This document shows, in pieces, positions 43,351-52,126 of a DNA stretch of 64,000 nt; the first letter of the stretch is position 1, and each line of letters begins with the position of its first letter. This stretch comes from Chitinivorax sp. B (lineage in GTDB: Bacteria > Pseudomonadota > Gammaproteobacteria > Burkholderiales > SCOH01), in the NCBI RefSeq assembly GCF_005503445.1, contig NZ_SCOH01000018.1, positions 39,163-103,162 on the forward strand, in the 5' to 3' direction. The position numbers and the translations under genes are program-made. Under the pieces are notes generated by a model. It ran no database searches and was not told where the DNA came from. It worked only from the letters and a program-made list of their open reading frames with translations.

Positions 43351-44289
43351 TCAAACGTTGCCATAACGGCTGTTCTTGATCATGGTGTAACCCTTGATCA
43401 ATTCCTTGATGCCTTGATCCAGTCCGACACTGGTCCGGAAACCCGTGGCCTCCAGCTTGGCGTTGGAGACAACGTAATTGCGTTGATCTGGGTCGTTACC
43501 GACCGGCGCTTCCACAAATACGAAGTTCGGCACCTGTTTTTGGATGCGCTCACAGAGTTCTTTTTTGGAGACGTTCGCTTCCGTCAGACCCACGTTGTAG
43601 ATTTGGCCCTTCATGCTGTCGAAATGATCAATGCCATGTAGGAACGCACGGGTTACATCGCGTACATGGATGTAATTGCGCTTGAAGTGGCTTTCAAACA
43701 GTACGACAAATCGGTCGTAGACGGCGCGATAGGTAAAGTCATTTACCAATAGGTCGATACGCATGCGTGGCGACATGCCGAATACCGTGGCTAGGCGAAA
43801 ACTGATGGCGTTGGCGTTCTCCATCAGTGCTTTTTCGATCTCGACTTTGTCGATGGCGTATTTGGAAATGGGCCGTAGCGGTGAGTCTTCTGAGCAGAAA
43901 TTGTTTTTGTCACCGGTGCCATAGGCGCTGTTGGTAGTAGGCATCAACACGCGTTGCTCTTTTGAGACATGCTTGAGCATCATCAGAATGGCATCATGGT
44001 TGACGGTTTGCGCACCAACCGGGTCTTGATTACAGAGCGGCGCACCAACATAGGCCGCCAACGGGATGATGATGTCCGACTCTTTAACTAGTGGCCTGAT
44101 GGTGCTTTCGATGCGGATATCGCCTTTGACAACAGCAAAGTTGGGGTGATGGCAAACGTGATTGAGGCTGCTCTGCTGATACATGAAATTATCCAACACC
44201 ACCACGCGATGACCCGCGTTTAGTAGCTCCGGCACTAAGGTGGAACCAAGATAGCCTGCGCCACCAGTGACAAGGATGTTGTAGCTCAT
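43351..44289 (-). CDS. NAD-dependent sugar-nucleotide epimerase/dehydratase
   Basis: A 312-residue extended SDR. ILVTGGAGYLGSTLVPELLNAGHRVVVLDN is the NAD loop, PLAAYVGAPLCNQDPVGAQTVNH follows, and the active site has TTNSAYG and SKYAIDK (Y-x-x-x-K). SFRLATVFGMSPRMRIDLLVNDF and NYIHVRDVTRAF fit nucleotide-sugar binding. Its substrate is probably a nucleotide-activated heptose or its keto derivative, because gmhA, hddC and a PLP dehydratase are its neighbours. Epimerase, 4,6-dehydratase or 4-reductase activity cannot be decided from sequence. GGGAG precedes the ATG. Confidence 0.85.
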   Translation of the reverse strand: MSYNILVTGGAGYLGSTLVPELLNAGHRVVVLDNFMYQQSSLNHVCHHPNFAVVKGDIRIESTIRPLVKESDIIIPLAAYVGAPLCNQDPVGAQTVNHDAILMMLKHVSKEQRVLMPTTNSAYGTGDKNNFCSEDSPLRPISKYAIDKVEIEKALMENANAISFRLATVFGMSPRMRIDLLVNDFTYRAVYDRFVVLFESHFKRNYIHVRDVTRAFLHGIDHFDSMKGQIYNVGLTEANVSKKELCERIQKQVPNFVFVEAPVGNDPDQRNYVVSNAKLEATGFRTSVGLDQGIKELIKGYTMIKNSRYGNV

Positions 44290-44335
44290 GTGTTGTGCTC
44301 CCGTGTTATCAGTTATGTGCTTTTCAGAAACGGAC

Positions 44336-44923
44336 TTAGTCACCGAAGATGGCGCGTTCCACGCATTCGCAAAGCGAATGGGCCAATACAATGTGCAGCT
44401 CTTGAATCGTGCTGGTCATCTCACCTGGTACAGCAATGCAGTAATCGGCTGTTTCCTTGCAAGGGCCACCACCGCGTCCAGAAAACGCAATCGACGGCAC
44501 CCTCTTGTTTCGACAGGTCTCCAGCGCCAGCAAGATGTTGGGTGACTTCCCAGACGTGGTAATGCCGAGGAACACATCCTTGTCAGTCATCTTGCCCAGT
44601 ATTTGCCGGGCAAAGACCTGCTCATAACCGTAGTCGTTACCGATGGCAGTCAGGATGGAGGTATCGACCGTCAACGCTTCTGCGGCCAGCGGTGCACGGT
44701 CGCGAGCCAGCTTGCTGACGAACTCGGCAGCAAGGTGCTGCGCATCGGCTGCGGAACCACCGTTGCCGGCGATATACAAACGCCCTCCTTGGCGGTAACG
44801 GCTGACCAGCATATCTACGGCGCGAGTAAAGGTTTGCAGGGTGGCGTCGTCTTGCAGCAACACCTGTTTGGCTTTGATGGAGGCCGCCAGATTGTGTTTC
44901 AGCACATCGGTTGTGTTCAGCAT
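44336..44923 (-). CDS. gmhA: sedoheptulose-7-phosphate isomerase
   Basis: A 195-residue SIS-domain isomerase converting sedoheptulose-7-phosphate to D-glycero-D-manno-heptose-7-phosphate, the first step of heptose nucleotide synthesis. IAGNGGSAADAQHLAAEFVSKLARDR is the phosphosugar-binding signature. LTAIGNDYGYEQVFARQI, TTSGKSPNILLALE and STIQELHIVLAHSLCECVE are further family blocks with the catalytic Glu and His. AAGGA lies before the start. It sits next to hddC. Confidence 0.93.
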   Translation of the reverse strand: MLNTTDVLKHNLAASIKAKQVLLQDDATLQTFTRAVDMLVSRYRQGGRLYIAGNGGSAADAQHLAAEFVSKLARDRAPLAAEALTVDTSILTAIGNDYGYEQVFARQILGKMTDKDVFLGITTSGKSPNILLALETCRNKRVPSIAFSGRGGGPCKETADYCIAVPGEMTSTIQELHIVLAHSLCECVERAIFGD

Positions 44924-44935
44924 CTTGTTTTGTCC

Positions 44936-45643
44936 TTAACTGATCATGTCAGCTGCGCGCGCGTAATCGGCTGGCAGGCCGATATCAACGAATCGGCCGT
45001 CACATACCATGCCAAACAATCTGGCGCCCTGTCGTTGCAGTGCAGGCAACAGGTCATCCTCAAATGACAGCTTGATCCCGGCCTGGAAACACCCCTGCAT
45101 CAGACCACTGGGGTTCAGTACGTACACACCACCATTGGCAAAGGAGCCTACAGCGCTTTTGCCTGATTTGAGCGCCAACACCTCGCCATCCTCGGCAATC
45201 GTCATACCCATGTAGCGATCTGCTTCGTTGGCACGAAACAGCGAGAAGCTCAAATCTGCTTGCCGATGTCGGTGGAAGGCGGTCAACTGGTCCAGTGCCA
45301 CTTCAAAGTAGGTATCGCCATTCAACAACAGGCAAGGCTGCAGACTGGCCAACTTGCCCAACGCCAGTAATACGCCCCCACCTGTACCCAGTGGTATGTC
45401 CTCGATGGCGTATTGGATGGGTGCATTGCGGTAGTGCTGGCCAAAATGGTCCATGATCGCTTCCCGACGGTAACCCACCGATAGAATGAACTGATCGATG
45501 CCTTGCCCTATCCAGTAGTCCATCTGCTGTTCAAGAAACGGTCGGCCATTGATGGGGGCCATGGGCTTGGGCAAATCGGGCACGGCCGAACGCAGGCGCG
45601 TGCCCAGACCACCAGCCAGGATGATGGCGGTTTGAATTTGCAT
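44936..45643 (-). CDS. hddC: D-glycero-alpha-D-manno-heptose-1-phosphate guanylyltransferase
   Basis: A 235-residue sugar-phosphate nucleotidyltransferase. The signature is AIILAGGLGTRLRSAVPDLPKPMAPINGRPFLEQQMDYW, followed by LLLNGDTYFEVALDQL and FANGGVYVLNPSGL. Together with GmhA, HddA and GmhB this identifies the GDP-activated heptose branch rather than the ADP branch. The gene is 3 bases downstream of the PLP dehydratase stop. The activated product is expected to be GDP-D-glycero-alpha-D-manno-heptose. Confidence 0.88.
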   Translation of the reverse strand: MQIQTAIILAGGLGTRLRSAVPDLPKPMAPINGRPFLEQQMDYWIGQGIDQFILSVGYRREAIMDHFGQHYRNAPIQYAIEDIPLGTGGGVLLALGKLASLQPCLLLNGDTYFEVALDQLTAFHRHRQADLSFSLFRANEADRYMGMTIAEDGEVLALKSGKSAVGSFANGGVYVLNPSGLMQGCFQAGIKLSFEDDLLPALQRQGARLFGMVCDGRFVDIGLPADYARAADMIS

Positions 45644-45646
45644 GAC

Positions 45647-46816
45647 TTAAATGTTGTTCACGATGCGGCATATTTCGTCAATCTCGTCATTGCGAAGATC
45701 GGGAAAATTGCCAATGTAGAAGCCAAAGAAGTGGACATGCTCGGTTTCCGGGAATTCTCGGTGATAGCCATCCGGCACAATGGATTCCAAGTAGGGTTGA
45801 CGTAGCTGATTGCCGCCGCCCGCGCTGCCGCGACGGAATTCGATCCCGGATTCCTTCATGGCGCTCATCACGCACTGAACCAAGCGGTTGTCGGCTTTTT
45901 GCAGAATCAGATTGAAGGCATAGTTGCTGGCGCCTTCCAGCCTGAAATCGATGCGGTACTTGGCCGGGTCGATCTGATTGAGAAAGCGCTTGAGGTTGTC
46001 AGCTCGCCGTGCCACATTTGCATCCAGCCGCTTCAACTGGCTACGGCCCAAAATTCCTCCGATCTCGGTATTGCGTACGTTGTAGGCAGGGTAGGCAAAA
46101 ATGAAATCTGGGTTCAATGCTGGGTTGGCTTGTTGGAACCGGGCGCGAACAGCAGGGTCGTTTGCCTCGCGCACCATGCCGTGAGAACGCAGCATGCGGA
46201 CTTGCTGGTAGACGTCAGGATCGTTGGTGCAGACCATGCCGCCCTCAATGGTGCTCATGTGGTGTGCATAGTAGAACGAGAAGTTCGAGATCCAGCCGAA
46301 GCTACCAACGCGTTGCCCGTTGTGGGTTGCGCCGTGCGATTCACACACATCTTCAATCAATGGAATGTTACGTTGACGCAGTGCGTTCAACAGTTCGTCG
46401 GTCAGACCATTGAAACCCTGGGCATGCGTCAGGAATACTGCCCGGGTCCGATCAGTGATTTTCGCCAGAATCTTGTGGGTATCCATTGCCAGTGTGTGCG
46501 GATCAATATCTGCAAATACCGGGGTAAAGCCATTTTGCAAAACCGAAGCAATATCAGACACCCAAGTCAGAGGGGGGACGATCACTTCACCACCTTCCGG
46601 ATGGCGAATCTTGAGGACGGCCATGCTCAGCAGGTTGGCCGACGCGCCAGAGTTCATGAATATGCTGTATTTCACCCCCAACCACTCAGACCATTCCTCC
46701 TCGAACGCACGGACATTGGCGCCATGAGTCAGGATGGGGTCTTCCTGCTTCAGGTACTCAATGACTGCATCAAGGTCTTCACGCAGGATGTTGTTGCGCA
46801 TCAGCGGAAATTTCAT
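45647..46816 (-). CDS. DegT-fold PLP enzyme lacking the lysine, probable sugar 3-dehydratase
   Basis: A 389-residue protein of the DegT/DnrJ/EryC1/StrS family. NSGASANLLSMAVL, EVIVPPLTWVSDIASVLQNGFTPVFADID and LIEDVCESHGATHNG are typical. At the position of the PLP-binding lysine it has FYYAHHMSTIEGG, with His185 instead. That substitution is the mark of ColD (GDP-4-keto-6-deoxymannose 3-dehydratase) and RfbH, which remove the C3 hydroxyl rather than transaminate. It is therefore likely a 3-dehydratase acting on a 4-keto-6-deoxy nucleotide sugar. GGGAG precedes the ATG. Confidence 0.87.
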   Translation of the reverse strand: MKFPLMRNNILREDLDAVIEYLKQEDPILTHGANVRAFEEEWSEWLGVKYSIFMNSGASANLLSMAVLKIRHPEGGEVIVPPLTWVSDIASVLQNGFTPVFADIDPHTLAMDTHKILAKITDRTRAVFLTHAQGFNGLTDELLNALRQRNIPLIEDVCESHGATHNGQRVGSFGWISNFSFYYAHHMSTIEGGMVCTNDPDVYQQVRMLRSHGMVREANDPAVRARFQQANPALNPDFIFAYPAYNVRNTEIGGILGRSQLKRLDANVARRADNLKRFLNQIDPAKYRIDFRLEGASNYAFNLILQKADNRLVQCVMSAMKESGIEFRRGSAGGGNQLRQPYLESIVPDGYHREFPETEHVHFFGFYIGNFPDLRNDEIDEICRIVNNI

Positions 46817-46833
46817 TGCTACTCCCGATAACT

Positions 46834-47826
46834 CTAGTTGTTGAGGACAGGTACACGGGCTTCACAAGGCAGTGCCTCAATGAAGGCGTTGATTTGGTTG
46901 AATGCGGTTCCTGGGCCGATACCCACCTGCTCGTGCAATTCCGCGCGGCTTCCCAGCTCAAACCGGTAACGGCCTTCCACGCCAATATTGAGCAGCTTGG
47001 TCGTCAAGCCCTGACGGGCGATGAATTCAAATAGCATCGAATCCATTCCGCCGCGGCCCCGGAAGCCTTCTTCCAGGCTGACGATGCCTTTGTAGTGATT
47101 CAGCAAGGTAGCAAAGGCATCGCAGGCAAAATGCGACAGGTCGAACAGGTCGACTACCGCAATATCGATGCCTTCCTCGGCAAAACGATCAGCAATCTTG
47201 AGCGCGCTGTGCAGCATGTAACCCGTGGCTACTAGGCAAATCTGCCCCTTTTTGCGGTGGATATGAAAGCCGGGCTCCATGTTGGGTGCGCCGTGCTCAT
47301 ACAACACGGGGAGTACTTGAGCATCCAGCCGCAGGTATTTGGGTCCGGTGTGTTTGATGCAGCGGTCAAACAAGGCGGCTGCTGTCAAGTGATCGGCGGG
47401 TGACAGCACGTTGAAATTTGGCAATGCGCGCATTAAGGTCAGGTCTTCATAACATTGATGTGTTGGGCCCGATACAACATAGCTGTAACCGGCACCTACA
47501 CCGATCAGATTTACATTCATCGGTCGAACGGTTGACAGCAGCGCCAGACTGATTCGAATCTGTTCGTAACAGCGCATTGTGATGAATGGGGCGATGGCAT
47601 AGGCGAACACTTTGTAGCCTTCCAGGGCCAGCCCAGCCGAGACATTGATCAGATTCTGTTCAGCAATACCGACATTGACGAAGCGATTCGGAAAATCTGC
47701 ACGGATCTTATCCAAGATCGGCGATCCAAAGTCTGCGCAGGTAAAGAAGATGCTGCCATCCGTCGCCATGGCTTCCCACAGCTGATTGAGTAGCGCGTCC
47801 CGCATCGGCAAGGGTTTGATGGTCAT
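46834..47826 (-). CDS. transketolase-like subunit, C-terminal half
   Basis: A 330-residue protein equivalent to the pyrimidine-binding and C-terminal domains of transketolase/DXP synthase. FFTCADFGSPILDKIRADFPNRFVNVGIAEQNLINVSAGLAL carries the catalytic glutamate (GIAEQN). AYAIAPFITMRCYEQIRISLALL and VSGPTHQCYEDLTLMRALPNFNVLSPAD are typical, and IAVVDLFDLSHFAC lies in the C-terminal domain. Its ATG overlaps the stop of the partner by 4 bases. Split transketolases in glycan clusters are candidates for adding a two-carbon unit to a keto sugar. Confidence 0.88.
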   Translation of the reverse strand: MTIKPLPMRDALLNQLWEAMATDGSIFFTCADFGSPILDKIRADFPNRFVNVGIAEQNLINVSAGLALEGYKVFAYAIAPFITMRCYEQIRISLALLSTVRPMNVNLIGVGAGYSYVVSGPTHQCYEDLTLMRALPNFNVLSPADHLTAAALFDRCIKHTGPKYLRLDAQVLPVLYEHGAPNMEPGFHIHRKKGQICLVATGYMLHSALKIADRFAEEGIDIAVVDLFDLSHFACDAFATLLNHYKGIVSLEEGFRGRGGMDSMLFEFIARQGLTTKLLNIGVEGRYRFELGSRAELHEQVGIGPGTAFNQINAFIEALPCEARVPVLNN

Positions 47827-48641
47827 GGGTTCTGCTCCAGCAGGCTGTCGATCAGCTCGGGCTTGGGGTTCATGATGTGGCTGAGTGGAGCGTTTTCCAG
47901 ACCAGGCACACCATGTCCTTTCAGGGTGCGGGCAATCAGCGCTTTGGGCTGCCCTTTGCGGCGCTCTTTCATATCCAGCAAGGTTGCCTGAATGGCATCG
48001 ACATCATGGCCGTCCACCGCTTGGCATGCCCAACCAAATGCGGCCAGCCGCGTCGCTAAGTCATTGTGCGAAACAATATCGTCGGTGTAACCCAACATGC
48101 TGATTCGGTTGTCATCCACAATCAGATGCAGATTGTCGAGCTGGTGCTGTGAGGCGAACATGATGGCCTCCCAATTTGCGCCTTCATGCAGTTCACCATC
48201 ACCTGCCACCACAAAAATATTGGGATCGCTCCCCTTGCGTTGCAAGCCCAGTGCCATGCCGGTTGCAACTCCCAAACCATGGCCCAACGAGCCGTTGACG
48301 GTTTCGTAGCCAGGGATGACCGGGTCCGGTATGCCACCTAGAAAACTGCCCGTCTTGCAGACGTTTTGCAGTTCGTTCAGTGGGAAATAACCTAGGTCTG
48401 CCAGGATGGGATACATGCAGATCGAACCATGTCCCTTGCTGATGATGCAGCGATCCCGCCGCTCTGCCAGTGGTTCTTCCGGGTTGAAGCGAATGACGCC
48501 GCCGTAATAGAGCGCCACGAAAATGTCGATGGCCGACAATGACGACGCTAAACGGGTTTCCGGCGCGCGGCGATGAATAGCGAGCGTTTCACGCCAAACC
48601 CAATGCGATTTCTCGCGGAGATTGATGCATTCGGTGATCAT
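47823..48641 (-). CDS. transketolase-like subunit, thiamine diphosphate domain
   Basis: A 272-residue protein equivalent to the N-terminal ThDP-binding domain. ISKGHGSICMYPILADLGYF, GSLGHGLGVATGMALGLQRKG and the diphosphate/Mg motif VVAGDGELHEGANWEAIMFASQHQLDNLHLIVDDN (GDG...N) are clear. FGWACQAVDGHDVDAIQATL follows. The start at 48641 overlaps the stop of the upstream reductase gene by 4 bases (ATGA); a frame to 48680 overlaps further without a better site. It forms an obligate pair with the next gene. Confidence 0.9.
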   Translation of the reverse strand: MITECINLREKSHWVWRETLAIHRRAPETRLASSLSAIDIFVALYYGGVIRFNPEEPLAERRDRCIISKGHGSICMYPILADLGYFPLNELQNVCKTGSFLGGIPDPVIPGYETVNGSLGHGLGVATGMALGLQRKGSDPNIFVVAGDGELHEGANWEAIMFASQHQLDNLHLIVDDNRISMLGYTDDIVSHNDLATRLAAFGWACQAVDGHDVDAIQATLLDMKERRKGQPKALIARTLKGHGVPGLENAPLSHIMNPKPELIDSLLEQNP

Positions 48642-49594
48642 AGGCAGGCCTCCAGCAGCGCTGCATGCTCGACATACCACTGATAGGTGTTGCGCAAACC
48701 GCTGTCGAAATCAATCGTGGGATGCCAACCAAAGTCATGCAGACGAGTGCTATCCAGCAACTTACGCGGCGCGCCATCCGGTTTGTTGGTATCCCAGACG
48801 ATTTCACCTTCGTAGCCCACCACCATTGCGATGCGCTGCGCCAGTTCGCTGATGGTGTAGTCTTGGCCGGTACCCAGATTCACGGGTAGCGACAGGCGAC
48901 TGGTATCGCGATTGAGTAACATCAAGCAGGCATGGGCAATGTCATCGGCGTGAATGAACTCACGGCGTGGTGCGCCCGTTCCCCATAAGGTGATACTGTT
49001 GGCACCGGTTCGCTTGGCCTCATGAAAGCGCCGAATCAATGACGACAACACGTGACCAGATGTGGGGTCGAAGTTGTCATTTGGGCCGAATGCGCTGTTG
49101 GGGATGACGGGAATAAACCGCGCTTCCCCATATTGCTGGTTGTAGGCCAGGCACAGTTGCAAACCAGCCAGTTTTGAAATGGCATAGGCCAAGCTGGTTG
49201 GCTCTGGCTTGCCTGTCAGCAGCATGCATTCGGCCATCGGTTGCGGGCATTCACGGGGGTACATGCACGATGATCCGAACAGGATGAGCTTCTGCACGCC
49301 GAAGCGGTGTGCAGCTTGCAACACGTTCAGCTGGATGGCGAGATTGGCATTCAGAAAGTCCGCGGGAAACGTCTGATTTTCGACAATACCGCCGACCCGC
49401 CCGGCTGCCAGAATGACATACTCCGGTTGATGCCGGGCAAAGAACCCATTGACGGCGTCCGGCTTCGTCAAATCCAGCTCTGCATGGTGGGCCAGCAACA
49501 GGTTGCCATATCCCGTTTGTCGCAGGCGCCTTACCATGGCCGAGCCGATCAACCCCTTATGGCCCGCAATATAAATTGAAGAGGTTAGCTCCAT
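48638..49594 (-). CDS. GDP-L-fucose-synthase-like epimerase/reductase
   Basis: A 318-residue short-chain dehydrogenase of the GMER/WcaG type. YIAGHKGLIGSAMVRRLRQ is the NADP loop. LFGSSCMYPRECPQPMAE and SLAYAISKLAGLQLCLAYNQQYG hold the catalytic Ser, Cys, Tyr and Lys, and VIPNSAFGPNDNFD is the usual substrate loop. Such enzymes epimerise and reduce GDP-4-keto-6-deoxy sugars; related DmhB proteins act on heptose. It probably reduces the 4-keto intermediate made in this cluster. The ATG at 49594 starts one base after the hddA stop. Confidence 0.87.
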   Translation of the reverse strand: MELTSSIYIAGHKGLIGSAMVRRLRQTGYGNLLLAHHAELDLTKPDAVNGFFARHQPEYVILAAGRVGGIVENQTFPADFLNANLAIQLNVLQAAHRFGVQKLILFGSSCMYPRECPQPMAECMLLTGKPEPTSLAYAISKLAGLQLCLAYNQQYGEARFIPVIPNSAFGPNDNFDPTSGHVLSSLIRRFHEAKRTGANSITLWGTGAPRREFIHADDIAHACLMLLNRDTSRLSLPVNLGTGQDYTISELAQRIAMVVGYEGEIVWDTNKPDGAPRKLLDSTRLHDFGWHPTIDFDSGLRNTYQWYVEHAALLEACL

Positions 49595-49595
49595 C

Positions 49596-50591
49596 CTACA
49601 ATCCATTAGGTTGATACAGCACAACGCGACTACCCGCGTCTTCGAAATTGAAAGGCACGTGCACTAGGTTTTTGAGCCGCTCACGAATCGCTGCGTGCTT
49701 TCCCGGTTTGGCGAACAACAACAGGAACCCACCTCCGCCAGCACCCAGAATCTTTCCGCCCGTGGCACCTGCGCATTGCGCCTCTTCATAAAGCTGATCG
49801 ATTTCGGGTGTGGATACTTGTTTGGAGAGACTACGTTTGTAACGCCAGCTGGTATCCAGCAATTTGCCGAATTCATCAATGGGGTGTTTGGTGTCCTGCA
49901 GGATGTGAATACCCTCATCCACCATTTCGCGCATTTTGCTCAGCTCGGTGGTGCGATTCTTCAAATTGTCGATCTTGGATTTTGCAACATCGGAAGCAAT
50001 GCGGGAGACGCCCGTAAAACACAGCATCAGGTGATCTCGCAGCTCCTCACGCCGTGCTGCTGGTAATACGACGGGGGCGACATCAAAATTGCCGTCCTTT
50101 TTGAATTCGATGCGGTTGAAGCCACCATAGGCCGCTGCGATCTGATCCTGCGAGCCTACGTTTTCACCAATCACGTTCTGCTCAATGTGGATGGCGTCTT
50201 TGGCAAGCGAGTCCTTATTGGTCATGTGGCCCCGCAAACTATACAACGCATGAACCAGGCCAACGGTAAAAGCAGAACTCGATCCCAAGCCGCTTCTGGC
50301 AGGTAGATCGCCATCGTGGTGAATTTCGAGCCCATCGCCTATGTTGGCCCAGTTCAAAATGGCTCTGACTGCGGGGTGTTCAATTTCGCTATTGTGGATG
50401 ACATTCTCAATCCGCGAATAAACAATACGGTGCTTGTGCTCAAAAAAAGGTGGCAGGCGCCGGCAAGTGATATAGCAAAATTTATTGATCGTGGTGGACA
50501 ATACCGCACCGCCATGATCACGAAACCAGCCGGGATAATCCGTACCGCCTCCAAAAAAGGAAACTCTAAATGGTGTTCGTGTGATAATCAT
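49596..50591 (-). CDS. hddA: D-glycero-alpha-D-manno-heptose-7-phosphate kinase
   Basis: A 331-residue GHMP kinase. It opens IITRTPFRVSFFGGGTDYPGWFRDHGGAVLSTTINKFCYI, has the ATP loop DLPARSGLGSSSAFTVGLVHAL, and ends with AGATGGKILGAGGGGFLLLFAKP. FGGGTDYP at the N-terminus is characteristic of HddA, which makes heptose-1,7-bisphosphate. It links GmhA product to GmhB and HddC. It is second in the operon, 8 bases downstream of the radical SAM gene. Confidence 0.9.
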   Translation of the reverse strand: MIITRTPFRVSFFGGGTDYPGWFRDHGGAVLSTTINKFCYITCRRLPPFFEHKHRIVYSRIENVIHNSEIEHPAVRAILNWANIGDGLEIHHDGDLPARSGLGSSSAFTVGLVHALYSLRGHMTNKDSLAKDAIHIEQNVIGENVGSQDQIAAAYGGFNRIEFKKDGNFDVAPVVLPAARREELRDHLMLCFTGVSRIASDVAKSKIDNLKNRTTELSKMREMVDEGIHILQDTKHPIDEFGKLLDTSWRYKRSLSKQVSTPEIDQLYEEAQCAGATGGKILGAGGGGFLLLFAKPGKHAAIRERLKNLVHVPFNFEDAGSRVVLYQPNGL

Positions 50592-50599
50592 GATGCTCC

Positions 50600-52126
50600 T
50601 CAGTCGCCAAGTAGTTTGCGTTTAAGAGGAATGCTGGCCATATCTTCCACATTTTTGCGTTCGGTCATACCAAATCGGTTTTCGACCAAATCAAGATATG
50701 CCGGATTGGTGAAGTAATGTTTCCAGGCCTCGTCTCTAAATTTCAACACCTCCTGCGATGTCAGGTACTTGGTAGGTAGTGGTTGGCTCTCATAAGACAG
50801 GAAAGCAAACCCTTCGTAGGAGTCCGGTAACGACCAGTTATTCTTTTTGGCCATGTGGTACATCGGACTACCCGGTAGTGCCTGGCACGGATACATATTG
50901 GCCATTTCGGTATTGAGCTCCATGGCCAAGTCCAGTGTTTCCTGCATGGTTCCCAGATTGTCATCCGGGAAACCAAAAATATAGTTGCTGATAATATTGA
51001 TGTCTGCATCGCTGATGGTTTTACAGACATCACGGATATTTATTTCCTTGAACGAACCTTTTGATACTTCCTGGCGAACCATCTGATTGCCAGCTTCTAC
51101 ACCTAGTGCCAGCCAATTAACCCCAGCACGTTTGAATAACTCCAGCATTTCTTTGCGGACTGTGTCTACCCGAGAATAGGTCCACATATTGAATCCAAAT
51201 TCTTCCGCGACGGCATTTTCCAGTACGGGTACATAATACCGGCGATTCAGAAAGAACATTTCATCACTGATACGTAGTGTCTTCACTCCCATATCGGCCA
51301 ATTTGCGCATTTCGCGATTGACCCAGGCCGGGCTCCAGAAGCGCATCCCGCGCGAATGGGATGCATTGATATCGTCATCGTTGTCGACCCGATTGACGAT
51401 ATTGATCATGCAGAAGTCACAGCCGAAATTGCAGCCCAGCGAGGTATAGATGGCTGCAAACGGCGTTCGCTTGCCATGGTCGAATTCGGCATGCCAGAAG
51501 TGCGCCCGGTAGAGATCGAGCGGCTTTTCCTTGTATGGCAGCAAGTCCCATGCGTAACCAGGAAGGTCTTCGTCCATGCGGTCCTGCGGGACCACGCCCT
51601 GTGGTTCATTCAAGGTGGGGATCAGAAACCCGGCTGGGCCACGTTTTTTCCAGCCAATTCCTTTGATATGAGGCAGGTCATCTGCCAAGTTACTCTTCAG
51701 CAGGTTGTGGAGCGCATAAACGCCCTCATTGAGCAATACCAAATCTACACATTTGTGGGACAGCACTTCCATCGGCAATGCGCTGGTGTGCGAGCCGACA
51801 AAGCAGATTTTGCAGTTGGGAATGGTTTCTTTTAGTGCACGGCCCAGCGCCAATGCACCAATCATGCTCGTGGTGCCGGAGTTTGGGTTCTGTCCATACA
51901 CCACGAAAACAATCAGCCTTGGATTCAGCTCTTCGACCCGTGCGACAGATTGGGAGAGGGTAAGCCGCTCTGCGTCGCAATCCAGTATGCCCACACCAAA
52001 GCCTTTTGAACGGCACGATTCTGCAAGCAGCAATGACCACGTCGGTGGTTCAATCGCTGAATAGACTTTGGCGAGCCCTTGATAGGCCTTGGCTGATGAA
52101 TCCGGGTTGATGAATAGCACGTCCAT
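50600..52126 (-). CDS. B12-binding-type radical SAM enzyme
   Basis: A 508-residue protein. Residues 1-170 form a cobalamin-binding-like domain (DVLFINPDSSAKAYQGLAKVYSA, LLLAESCRSKGFGVGILDCDAE, VDLVLLNEGVYALHNLL). The radical SAM core starts YTSLGCNFGCDFCMINIV, a CxxxCxxC iron-sulfur site, and includes ALGVEAGNQMVRQEVSKG and YIFGFPDDNLGTMQETL. Class B members include methylases and C-C bond or epimerisation enzymes. As first gene of the glycan operon it may modify the sugar or a lipid carrier; the reaction cannot be read from sequence. Confidence 0.85.
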   Translation of the reverse strand: MDVLFINPDSSAKAYQGLAKVYSAIEPPTWSLLLAESCRSKGFGVGILDCDAERLTLSQSVARVEELNPRLIVFVVYGQNPNSGTTSMIGALALGRALKETIPNCKICFVGSHTSALPMEVLSHKCVDLVLLNEGVYALHNLLKSNLADDLPHIKGIGWKKRGPAGFLIPTLNEPQGVVPQDRMDEDLPGYAWDLLPYKEKPLDLYRAHFWHAEFDHGKRTPFAAIYTSLGCNFGCDFCMINIVNRVDNDDDINASHSRGMRFWSPAWVNREMRKLADMGVKTLRISDEMFFLNRRYYVPVLENAVAEEFGFNMWTYSRVDTVRKEMLELFKRAGVNWLALGVEAGNQMVRQEVSKGSFKEINIRDVCKTISDADINIISNYIFGFPDDNLGTMQETLDLAMELNTEMANMYPCQALPGSPMYHMAKKNNWSLPDSYEGFAFLSYESQPLPTKYLTSQEVLKFRDEAWKHYFTNPAYLDLVENRFGMTERKNVEDMASIPLKRKLLGD

